Source: Rubrobacter sp. (GTDB taxonomy: Bacteria; Actinomycetota; Rubrobacteria; Rubrobacterales; Rubrobacteraceae). Taken from it: 5,436 nucleotides of DNA. Location of the stretch: the NCBI GenBank assembly GCA_019247245.1, contig JAFAPF010000005.1:1-5436 (forward strand), read 5' to 3'. Below, piece by piece: positions 1 through 5,024 of this stretch; the stretch's first letter is position 1; the number at the start of each line of letters is the position of its first letter. Position numbers and translations under genes: made by a program. Under the pieces are notes generated by a model, which had not been told where the DNA came from, ran no database searches, and was given only the letters and a program-made list of their open reading frames with translations.

Positions 1-929
1 AAGATGCTCGTCTCAGCCTTTAAGATATCGACCTTTTGCACTTCATCGCGGGTCGGAACCTCCGCCGTGACCTCCTCACCATCGTCTTCTCCGGTTTTAA
101 CCGTTGAGGACCACCGGACGCCATCAAAGTGATCAAGAGTTCCTCCGCGCCAGAATAGGGGTTCCGGGCTCTTTATGCGCATCAGCTCTGTGTTACGACC
201 CGTGGTTAGGTAATCACCGACATCAGCCTCGACCGCCAAACGCGAGATGCTACCAGTCCCCAGCCTCGTCCAATCGATCAACGGTGGACGGATGGCTTCT
301 TTGGCGAAAGGCATGAGCGGCAGCGCGAGCACCAGGCCTAGGATGAGTGCCCCCCCCAGAATCGCCGCCGGTCTAAGACTCTCACCTCGCCCCGTCGCGT
401 TACTACTCAAGAGCAAAAGGGCGACGCTGAAGGCGAGGAACAGGACAAAAAATGGCTCGATACCGACCTCGAAAGACGCGGTACTAAGGGCACCGATGGC
501 CAAGCCGAGCACAGCTACCGAGACTACGGGGCTACCCTCGTAGAGGGTAGCCGACGTCGCAAAGGCCACCACAATCATGACAATAGGGATAACTACTATA
601 AATAGACCGGAGTGCACGTCATACGGGACAGGGTTGGCATACGTGATCCTGGCCATCTCATAGACGTCCTGACCTATTTGCTCGAAAAGCTCCCTCCAGC
701 CTCCTAAACTCAAGGGTAGCGTCCCGTAAACAGCGAAGAGCACATAAAGAGCAGTCACCGGAAACAGCAGAACGAACCTGTAGGCACCCGCCGACCCTAC
801 AAGCATGGCGACCAGCGCTGCTCCGAGCATGTAGGGTAGCGCCCCGCCAGTAAACAAAACGCTGAACGCCCCACCAGCCGCGAGTCCCGCGGCGTACAGC
901 GGCAGCCTCACCCTCCAATTCCCGAGCAC
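1..929 (-). CDS. TgpA-like membrane transglutaminase, N-terminal part (cut by window edge)
   Basis: 309 codons run open from a GTG at 929 to the window edge without a stop; the C-terminus lies outside. Seen: a hydrophobic N-terminal half with about six to seven membrane segments (roughly residues 10-30, 33-48, 51-70, 108-126, 133-150, 156-175, 188-208), then a soluble stretch with the block ELMRIKSPEP (248-257) and FWRGGTLDHFDGVRW (259-273). Known: this layout, with the 'R-I-K-S..P..WRG.TLD.YDG..W' signature, marks DUF3488/TgpA-type proteins, whose extracytoplasmic transglutaminase-like (TGc) domain follows. The TGc Cys-His-Asp residues would lie beyond base 1, so catalysis cannot be checked. 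The GTG overlaps the upstream DUF58 stop by one base (TAGTG) and has a GGGGAG ribosome site at 942-937, seven bases away. Position after MoxR and DUF58 genes supports the call. Likely role: envelope protein cross-linking or hydrolysis, substrate unknown. Confidence 0.88.
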   Translation of the reverse strand, partial: MLGNWRVRLPLYAAGLAAGGAFSVLFTGGALPYMLGAALVAMLVGSAGAYRFVLLFPVTALYVLFAVYGTLPLSLGGWRELFEQIGQDVYEMARITYANPVPYDVHSGLFIVVIPIVMIVVAFATSATLYEGSPVVSVAVLGLAIGALSTASFEVGIEPFFVLFLAFSVALLLLSSNATGRGESLRPAAILGGALILGLVLALPLMPFAKEAIRPPLIDWTRLGTGSISRLAVEADVGDYLTTGRNTELMRIKSPEPLFWRGGTLDHFDGVRWSSTVKTGEDDGEEVTAEVPTRDEVQKVDILKAETSI

Positions 930-2200
930 TACACCACTCCCCAGATATCAGCAGCTCCCCTTCGCTCCTTGGCGAAGGCGGCCACTCCCCCAGGATGGTG
1001 CACAACCCGTACCGCAGCCCCAGCGCGCTCCAGGCGCCGGGTGTCTTCGTAGAAAGCAGCTTCGCGTTCGGACATCCCCCCGTTCTCTCCCGCACCCCGG
1101 TAGTTATGGACAGCTAGCGCTACTACGAACACCGAGAGCCCTACCGCTCGGAGCCTTTCTACACTCCTTATGAGATCCCCTCCAAGGGAGCGGGAGATCA
1201 AGACCACACCCTCCCCGAACCCTTCGCGCTCCTCACGGAGCTTTTCGTCTAGAAAATTACTGAACTTCATATCCCCATCAGCCTGTACCGTAGCGAGGAG
1301 GTCCAAAGCTCGCCAGTAAGCCGCCTCCTTGACTCCGAATATGGTCGCGGCGCCCTCCTTGTCCGTGCAGAGGAGGCGGAACGGTGAGCCCTCTAGGGCA
1401 AGATGCCTCAAGACCGAACCCGCGGCCGAGATGGCATCCTCAACCTCGGCCTCCGGGACGTGTACTCCTGCTTTAAGGTCCAGGAGTACCACATGACGCC
1501 GGGGCGCATTGTGGGCGAACTCCTTGACGACCAATTCCCCCGTGCGCGCAACGCTCTTCCAGTGAATATGTCGCCGGTCGTCGCCCCACCGATACTCCCT
1601 GAGGCCCGAGAACTCGTCACCTTGCTGCACGAAGGAACTACGACCTCCAGACTCCATACTCCGTCCTTGCGCTGGGAAGCTTTCTAGCTCGAATACCTCC
1701 GGATAGACCACAACCTCTGTGCGCGTCGCGAACCTCCGCACGAAACGCAGGAGCCCAAACGGGTCTATAGCCCGGACCTCCGCCGGACCCAGCTGGTAGA
1801 GGCCTCTTTTGGCGAGGAGCACCGAATCACCGATCACCTGTTTCCCTAGTCCTTCAACCGGCGGCGCCTCGAACGAGCGGCGCTCGGGGAGCGCATCTAC
1901 CACCTCTATGAGGGGGCTTCGCGTTCGTGATGCGTTAGTGATCACGAGTTCTACGTGGGAAGGGCGTCCGGCTGCGAGGCGCTTCCCCTCAGGAATACGA
2001 CGCATGTACCTCACGCCGCGAAAAATAACGAAACCAAGCACAAGCGCGACGAGGAAGAGCCCAGCGAACGCGTACGCGAGCTGGTAGAGCTGCGTCGTCC
2101 CGAGAAGCCAAGCCGCGAGGAAGACAAGGGTACCGAAAAAGACCATCTGCCAGCCCCGGGCTGTCGGTCTCACCGAGACCCGCTGCAGTGCTCTAGGCAA
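929..2200 (-). CDS. DUF58 domain membrane protein
   Basis: 423 aa, a normal length for the family. Seen: RPTARGW at residues 11-17, two adjacent membrane segments (about 20-34 and 41-60), the RGLYQLGPAEVRAIDPFGL block (132-150), and the diagnostic DUF58 core at 194-228, including GDEFSGLREY (194-203), GDDRRHIHWK (206-215) and ARTGELVVKEF (218-228). A von Willebrand A-like fold follows, beginning VVLLDLKAG (237-245). The expected metal-site motif DxSxS reads DLKAG here, so the MIDAS looks degenerate. Known: DUF58 proteins are encoded beside MoxR ATPases and are thought to be their membrane-anchored partners. The TTG at 2200 is preferred because GAGGTGG (2216-2210) stands nine bases upstream. 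An in-frame GTG at 2173, just before RPTARGW, matches the common family N-terminus but has a weaker ribosome site. The gap to the MoxR stop is four bases, so translation is probably coupled. Confidence 0.93.
   Translation of the reverse strand: MPRALQRVSVRPTARGWQMVFFGTLVFLAAWLLGTTQLYQLAYAFAGLFLVALVLGFVIFRGVRYMRRIPEGKRLAAGRPSHVELVITNASRTRSPLIEVVDALPERRSFEAPPVEGLGKQVIGDSVLLAKRGLYQLGPAEVRAIDPFGLLRFVRRFATRTEVVVYPEVFELESFPAQGRSMESGGRSSFVQQGDEFSGLREYRWGDDRRHIHWKSVARTGELVVKEFAHNAPRRHVVLLDLKAGVHVPEAEVEDAISAAGSVLRHLALEGSPFRLLCTDKEGAATIFGVKEAAYWRALDLLATVQADGDMKFSNFLDEKLREEREGFGEGVVLISRSLGGDLIRSVERLRAVGLSVFVVALAVHNYRGAGENGGMSEREAAFYEDTRRLERAGAAVRVVHHPGGVAAFAKERRGAADIWGVV
937..942 (-). promoter_or_regulatory. 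Ribosome binding site for the TgpA-like gene
   Basis: On the minus strand GGGGAG is followed by seven bases and then GTG at 929. It lies within the final codons of the DUF58 gene, and the start overlaps that gene's stop by one base, an arrangement that favours translational coupling. A downstream in-frame GTG at 911 has GGAGG immediately against it with no spacer, which makes it a poor alternative. Confidence 0.55.
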
Positions 2201-2204
2201 AGCT

Positions 2205-3197
2205 CTAGACCACCTCGTTTACGGGTACAGAAGAGAGTATCTCCCGTACCACGCCTGCAGCCCTTTTGGCGCCGGAGCCGTTACGGACACCACCGTAGGA
2301 GATATCGGGAGAAGCGATTATCCTGTGCGAAAGAACGTGCGGGGCCAGTGCCTTTACATCGTCCGGGATACAGTAGGAACGCCCCCGGACCGCCGCGTAG
2401 GCCTTGGACGCTCCGAGAAGCATCCGGCTCGCCCGTGGGGATGCCCCGAGGTAGACCGCTTCATGTTTGCGTGTTGCGCTCGTCACCGAGACGACGTAGC
2501 GTAGTATAGCTTCGCTCGCATAGACCTTCTCGGCGAGCACACGCATCCTCACAAACTCAGCGAGGTTCACCACGGGGCGCAGGTCTGCAACCGGGTCCGC
2601 GGAGAGCCTCAGCAGGTCGACTTCGGCCTCTCCGTCCGGGTAACCCAAAGCCATCTTGACCATGAAGCGATCGAGCTCGGCGTGTGGTAACGGGTACGTC
2701 CCCTCGTGCTCCACAGGGTTCTGGGTAGCGATCACGCCGAAAGGTTCGGGCAACCGGCGCGTCTTGCCATCGACCGTTACGGAGCCCTCCTCCATCGCTT
2801 CCAGCAGCGCGCTCTGGGTTTTGGGGCTTGCGCGGTTGATCTCGTCGGCCAAGATCACGTTGGCGAAGACCGGTCCGGCCCAAAACTCGAAAGCTCTCTC
2901 GCTCCCCTTGTAAACGTTCAGACCTGTGACGTCGGTGGGCAAGAGGTCAGGGGTAAACTGTATACGCCGGAAGTCGCCCGCGATCGAGCGCGCCAGCGAC
3001 TTCGCCAGGAGTGTCTTTCCCACCCCAGGAACGTCCTCTATAAGGATGTGTCCCCCGGCGAGCAAGGCCACAATGGCCAGAAAGACTTCCTCACGCTTGC
3101 CAGCCACCGCACGCTCGACGTTGCCGACGATGCGTCCCACCGCCTCAGCGAAACCATCGTAATCCAAAAGATCCTGCCCCCTGCCAAACTCCGACAC
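2205..3197 (-). CDS. MoxR-family AAA+ ATPase
   Basis: 330 aa, full length for MoxR (AAA_3 plus C-terminal lid). Seen: Walker A EDVPGVGKTLLAKSLA (54-69), the conserved FTPDLLPTDVTG (81-92), Walker B VILADEINRA (114-123), the segment SPKTQSALLEAMEEGSVT (124-141), sensor 1 ATQNP (157-161), EGTYPLPHAELDRFMV (165-180) with arginine-finger candidate R177, and the sensor 2/lid segment GASPRASRML (251-260). All residues needed for ATP binding and hydrolysis are present. Known: MoxR ATPases act as chaperone-like remodelling factors, often with DUF58/VWA proteins and transglutaminase-like partners in the envelope. It is the first gene of the three-gene cluster. The GTG at 3197 gives the family's usual N-terminus. 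No purine-rich ribosome site precedes it; a -10-like element ends nine bases upstream, which suggests a leaderless mRNA. The substrate is unknown. Confidence 0.96.
   Translation of the reverse strand: MSEFGRGQDLLDYDGFAEAVGRIVGNVERAVAGKREEVFLAIVALLAGGHILIEDVPGVGKTLLAKSLARSIAGDFRRIQFTPDLLPTDVTGLNVYKGSERAFEFWAGPVFANVILADEINRASPKTQSALLEAMEEGSVTVDGKTRRLPEPFGVIATQNPVEHEGTYPLPHAELDRFMVKMALGYPDGEAEVDLLRLSADPVADLRPVVNLAEFVRMRVLAEKVYASEAILRYVVSVTSATRKHEAVYLGASPRASRMLLGASKAYAAVRGRSYCIPDDVKALAPHVLSHRIIASPDISYGGVRNGSGAKRAAGVVREILSSVPVNEVV
2210..2216 (-). promoter_or_regulatory. Ribosome binding site supporting the TTG start of the DUF58 gene
   Basis: On the minus strand the bases read GAGGTGG, nine bases before TTG at 2200. 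They lie within the last codons of the MoxR gene, so the upstream reading frame supplies the site. This is the main reason for choosing TTG at 2200 over the in-frame GTG at 2173. Confidence 0.6.
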
Positions 3198-3205
3198 AAA
3201 ACGAA

Positions 3206-3234
3206 AGTATAAACAAGCTATTAGCGGTTGGCTA
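3206..3234 (-). promoter_or_regulatory. Putative promoter of the moxR-DUF58-transglutaminase operon
   Basis: Reading the minus strand, TAGCCA (3234-3229, four of six matches to TTGACA) is followed by a 17-base spacer and TATACT (3211-3206, five of six matches to TATAAT). Eight bases separate the -10 from the GTG at 3197. The bases between are pyrimidine-rich (TTCGTTTT), so the first purine available for initiation is the G of the GTG itself. This predicts a transcript starting at or within two bases of the start codon, that is, leaderless. The region is visibly more A/T-rich than the flanking genes. Called by eye. Confidence 0.55.
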
Positions 3235-3238
3235 TTAG
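3217..3238 (-). repeat. Direct repeat of an 8-mer over the moxR promoter
   Basis: GCTATTAG on the plus strand occurs exactly at 3217-3224 and again at 3231-3238, 14 bases apart start to start. The outer copy overlaps the -35-like TAGCCA and the inner one lies in the -35/-10 spacer. Such placement would suit a regulator binding site, but two 8-mers is a small sample and chance is possible. Confidence 0.45.
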
Positions 3239-3257
3239 TCCTCAGCTATAGGTAACG

Positions 3258-3293
3258 ATGCCGAACGGCATAAGATCTTCTTGGGCGCGCCCA
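3258..3293. repeat. Three abutting palindromes between the HNH and moxR genes
   Basis: In the plus strand, atgccgaacggcat (3258-3271) is an inverted repeat with 6-base arms around two bases. It is followed directly by the perfect palindrome aagatctt (3272-3279) and, after two bases, by the perfect palindrome tgggcgcgccca (3282-3293). As RNA from the minus strand, the first can fold as a 5-bp stem with a GUUC loop; the third gives only a 4-bp stem with a CGCG loop. There is no T run after any of them, so an intrinsic terminator for the HNH gene is not supported. Protein binding sites, or a Rho-type or processing end of the HNH transcript, are possible. Confidence 0.5.
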
Positions 3294-3335
3294 CGCTCCG
3301 CTGTCTTTTCGGTCTGATGCTAATCTTGCTGATGA

Positions 3336-3878
3336 CTAACAGCTGAAAGCCGGCTCTCCATAGAACTGTTCGACGTAGCGGCGCTGTACAGCGTTGAGAC
3401 CGCGCGAGTACCATACCATCACCACGTAGCGCGGCTCTTTGGGGGTGCTCTTCGGGTACATGCCGCACTCCATAGGCAGGCGGCTGCCTTTGCGCGCGTT
3501 GCACTTGCTGCAAGCCGTGACCACGTTATCCCAGCTGTTCGTGCCGCCGCGCGAGAGAGGCTTTACGTGATCGCGTGTCAGGCGCTCCTTGCGGTTCAGT
3601 TCGTCACGGTGCTTGGAACAATACTGGCATCTATAGTTATCGCGCGCAAAGAGGATCGCGTTCGTAACATGCTTCCTCAAGCGACGCGGTATCTCAACGA
3701 ACTTGACGAGCCGGATGACCAAGGGATAAGGATATTCAGCCCTCTCTGAGCGGAACCGACGTTCCACATTGGCCTCCACGATCTCCGCCTTCTCGGAGAC
3801 GAGCAGGACTATTGCCCGCCTCACTGGTACTAGAGCCACGGGCTCATAACTGGCGTTGAGGGTTAGACACCGTGCCAC
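3336..3878 (-). CDS. HNH endonuclease family protein (HNH_5-like), stand-alone
   Basis: 180 aa. Seen: an N-terminal block LTLNASYEPVALVPVRRAI (5-23) then LLVSEKAEIVE (25-35), a linker, and an HNH/zinc module: YRCQYC (82-87), DHVKPLSRGGTNSWDNVV (103-120) and ACSKCNARKG (122-131). The four cysteines C84, C87, C123 and C126 would bind structural zinc, and D103-H104 with N118 fit the metal and catalytic positions. So the nuclease site looks intact. Known: proteins with this 'LNA.YEP...RRA..L...KAE' head plus HNH module are widespread in Actinobacteria, Cyanobacteria and related phyla as single genes of undetermined function. The GTG at 3878 is chosen because the family N-terminus follows immediately; no ribosome site precedes it and a -10-like element ends six bases before it. 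No methylase, helicase, integrase or phage gene is adjacent, so a restriction or mobile-element role is not supported here. The C-terminal tail (about 140-180) is not recognised. Confidence 0.9.
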   Translation of the reverse strand: MARCLTLNASYEPVALVPVRRAIVLLVSEKAEIVEANVERRFRSERAEYPYPLVIRLVKFVEIPRRLRKHVTNAILFARDNYRCQYCSKHRDELNRKERLTRDHVKPLSRGGTNSWDNVVTACSKCNARKGSRLPMECGMYPKSTPKEPRYVVMVWYSRGLNAVQRRYVEQFYGEPAFSC

Positions 3879-3884
3879 AGCCGA

Positions 3885-3911
3885 ATACTAACATAACCGG
3901 ATGCTTATCAA
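3885..3911 (-). promoter_or_regulatory. Putative promoter of the HNH gene
   Basis: On the minus strand TTGATA (3911-3906, five of six matches to TTGACA) is separated by 15 bases from TAGTAT (3890-3885, four of six matches to TATAAT). The spacer is short, but the -10 is preceded by TG plus one base, an extended -10, which can compensate. Only six bases then separate the -10 from the GTG at 3878, so the start codon should be at the 5' end of the mRNA. Called by eye. Confidence 0.5.
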
Positions 3912-3939
3912 CCATAAACCGTATGCTTAACAAGCATAC
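3901..3939. promoter_or_regulatory. Operator-like palindrome plus half-site upstream of the HNH gene
   Basis: In the plus strand, gtatgctt (3921-3928), aac, aagcatac (3932-3939) is a perfect inverted repeat with 8-base arms. The 11-mer atgcttaacaa (3923-3933) recurs with one mismatch as atgcttatcaa at 3901-3911, exactly 22 bases away, about two helical turns. The outer copy contains the -35-like TTGATA of the HNH promoter. Same-face spacing and overlap with the -35 are what a repressor site would show. The palindrome starts 30 bases downstream of the DUF1611 stop. It lacks a following T run and its arms are A/T-rich, so a terminator is a weaker reading. The cognate regulator is not in the window. 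Confidence 0.55.
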
Positions 3940-3968
3940 AATTCCAACGCTAAAGTGCGGAAGAGGTC

Positions 3969-5024
3969 TCAGGCACCAACCTCTACAGTCTTCGGCGCCC
4001 GCAAGACGGCGTCAAGGATAGGATCAGCGGAGTCACGCACCGGATCTACCACCGGAAGCCCGGTAGTCTCCGCAACACCTTCGACGAACGCTCTAGCCCT
4101 ATCTTCGTCGAGTCCATCTGTGTTAACGCTCACCGCAACTACCTGGGCGGGCTTGACGAGGGCGGCTACTCGTTCGTAAAGATCGGCGATCTCTTTGGTC
4201 TCCGGGACCGGTACCCTTGTAAAGACCTTCTCCAGATGAGCATCAGTGCAGAGGATCAGGCAGTCGGGGCAGGAACCATGGAGGAGAGCCGTCGTGACCC
4301 CAGAATAGGCAGGGTGCCCCAGAGAGCCCTGGCCCTCGACCAAGATTAGCTCCGGGGTACGTTTGGCGGCCTCAAGAACTAGTTGCTCGGAGGCTCCAGC
4401 GACGAAGTCCGAAACCACAGCGTCTATACATATCCCCCACCCGGCGATGAGGATGCCGGTCTGACCGGTGGGAACGAACTCTACGGCGATACCCCTCTTC
4501 CGGGCAGCATGCCCTATCTCTAGAGTGGTCCTCATCTTGCCTATGGCGGCGTTGGTCCCAACGGTGAGCGCAACCTTTGGTTGCACATCGAATCCCTCAC
4601 CGGAGAAGAGCGGTATATTCTCAAGCGGTTCGCGGACATCCCAGACCTTCGCTCCCGGGAACATTGGGGCAAGCCGCTGGTGGAGACCACTGACGATCTC
4701 GAGCCCGGCCTCCGCCGCCTCCCGCAGTATCCCTATCCACGCCTCCGGCAGCCGCCCCCCAGCCGGGGCGAGCCCCACGAGTATAGAGTTCGGAGAATAT
4801 CTCAGAGCCTCCCGGAGCGTAGCGACGATGGGGGCGTCGCGCCGGAGGTTCGGCATCACGTCGAGGACGCGCCGTCCGGTGAGAGCAGAGTCGATGACGG
4901 CGACGACCTCGGCATCTGTGCGGCCATAGGCTATGAGGCCATGAGCAGTCTTGGCGTTACGATCCTCGAATCGGCCCTCGGCGAGGATGACGTACCGGCG
5001 CGAGGGCGGGCTCTCCCTTATCAC
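3969..5024 (-). CDS. DUF1611 / DgcN-family protein (P-loop; putative D-glutamate N-acetyltransferase type)
   Basis: 351 aa, full length for the family. Seen: an N-terminal Rossmann-like region beginning YVILAEGRFEDRNAKTAHGL (11-30), then the C-terminal domain with a P-loop-like GTNAAIGKMRT (156-166), TGQTGILIAGWGICIDAV (186-203), and VEGQGSLGHPAYSGVT (229-244), all hallmarks of DUF1611. Known: family members include DgcN, reported to N-acetylate D-glutamate so that the epimerase-like DgcA can racemise the product; other members have no assigned reaction. The start is GTG at 5024, overlapping the epimerase stop as GTGA, with GGAG (5033-5030) five bases upstream. The tight coupling to an enolase-superfamily epimerase supports a shared pathway acting on D-Glu or a Glu-containing peptide. 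The exact reaction is inferred from family and neighbour only; an ATP-dependent role suggested by the P-loop remains open. Confidence 0.88.
   Translation of the reverse strand: MIRESPPSRRYVILAEGRFEDRNAKTAHGLIAYGRTDAEVVAVIDSALTGRRVLDVMPNLRRDAPIVATLREALRYSPNSILVGLAPAGGRLPEAWIGILREAAEAGLEIVSGLHQRLAPMFPGAKVWDVREPLENIPLFSGEGFDVQPKVALTVGTNAAIGKMRTTLEIGHAARKRGIAVEFVPTGQTGILIAGWGICIDAVVSDFVAGASEQLVLEAAKRTPELILVEGQGSLGHPAYSGVTTALLHGSCPDCLILCTDAHLEKVFTRVPVPETKEIADLYERVAALVKPAQVVAVSVNTDGLDEDRARAFVEGVAETTGLPVVDPVRDSADPILDAVLRAPKTVEVGA

Noticed and set aside
104..543. Plus-strand open frames in the first 550 bases
   Set aside because: The minus strand carries a continuous 309-codon frame with clear TgpA-like motifs and membrane segments over the same bases; the plus-strand peptides are low-complexity antisense products.
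658..1095. Minus-strand 145-codon frame crossing the DUF58/transglutaminase junction
   Set aside because: It overlaps two well-supported genes in another frame, and its arginine- and cysteine-rich product resembles no family.
1955..2509. Plus-strand 184-codon frame
   Set aside because: It lies antisense to the MoxR and DUF58 genes and encodes an Arg/Pro-rich sequence typical of shadow frames in GC-rich DNA.
2706..3212. Plus-strand 168-codon frame
   Set aside because: Antisense to the Walker A to sensor 1 region of the MoxR gene; no recognisable domain.
3314..3339. Imperfect direct repeat TTAGTCATCAG / TTAGCATCAG at the end of the HNH gene
   Set aside because: The first copy includes the stop codon, the copies differ by an indel, and nothing else supports a function; probably chance.
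3235..3513. Minus-strand 92-codon frame running into the gap upstream of moxR
   Set aside because: Most of it is a frame-shifted reading of the HNH C-terminus; the part in the gap has no ribosome site or family features.
3336..3878. HNH gene as part of a restriction-modification, homing or phage module
   Set aside because: No methylase, intron or intein context, integrase or phage gene is next to it, and its N-terminal block belongs to a chromosomal stand-alone family.
3921..3939. Intrinsic terminator for the DUF1611 transcript
   Set aside because: The stem is perfect but A/T-rich, has a 3-base loop, and GGTTTATGG rather than a T run follows. A second copy of its core at the HNH -35 points to a binding site instead.
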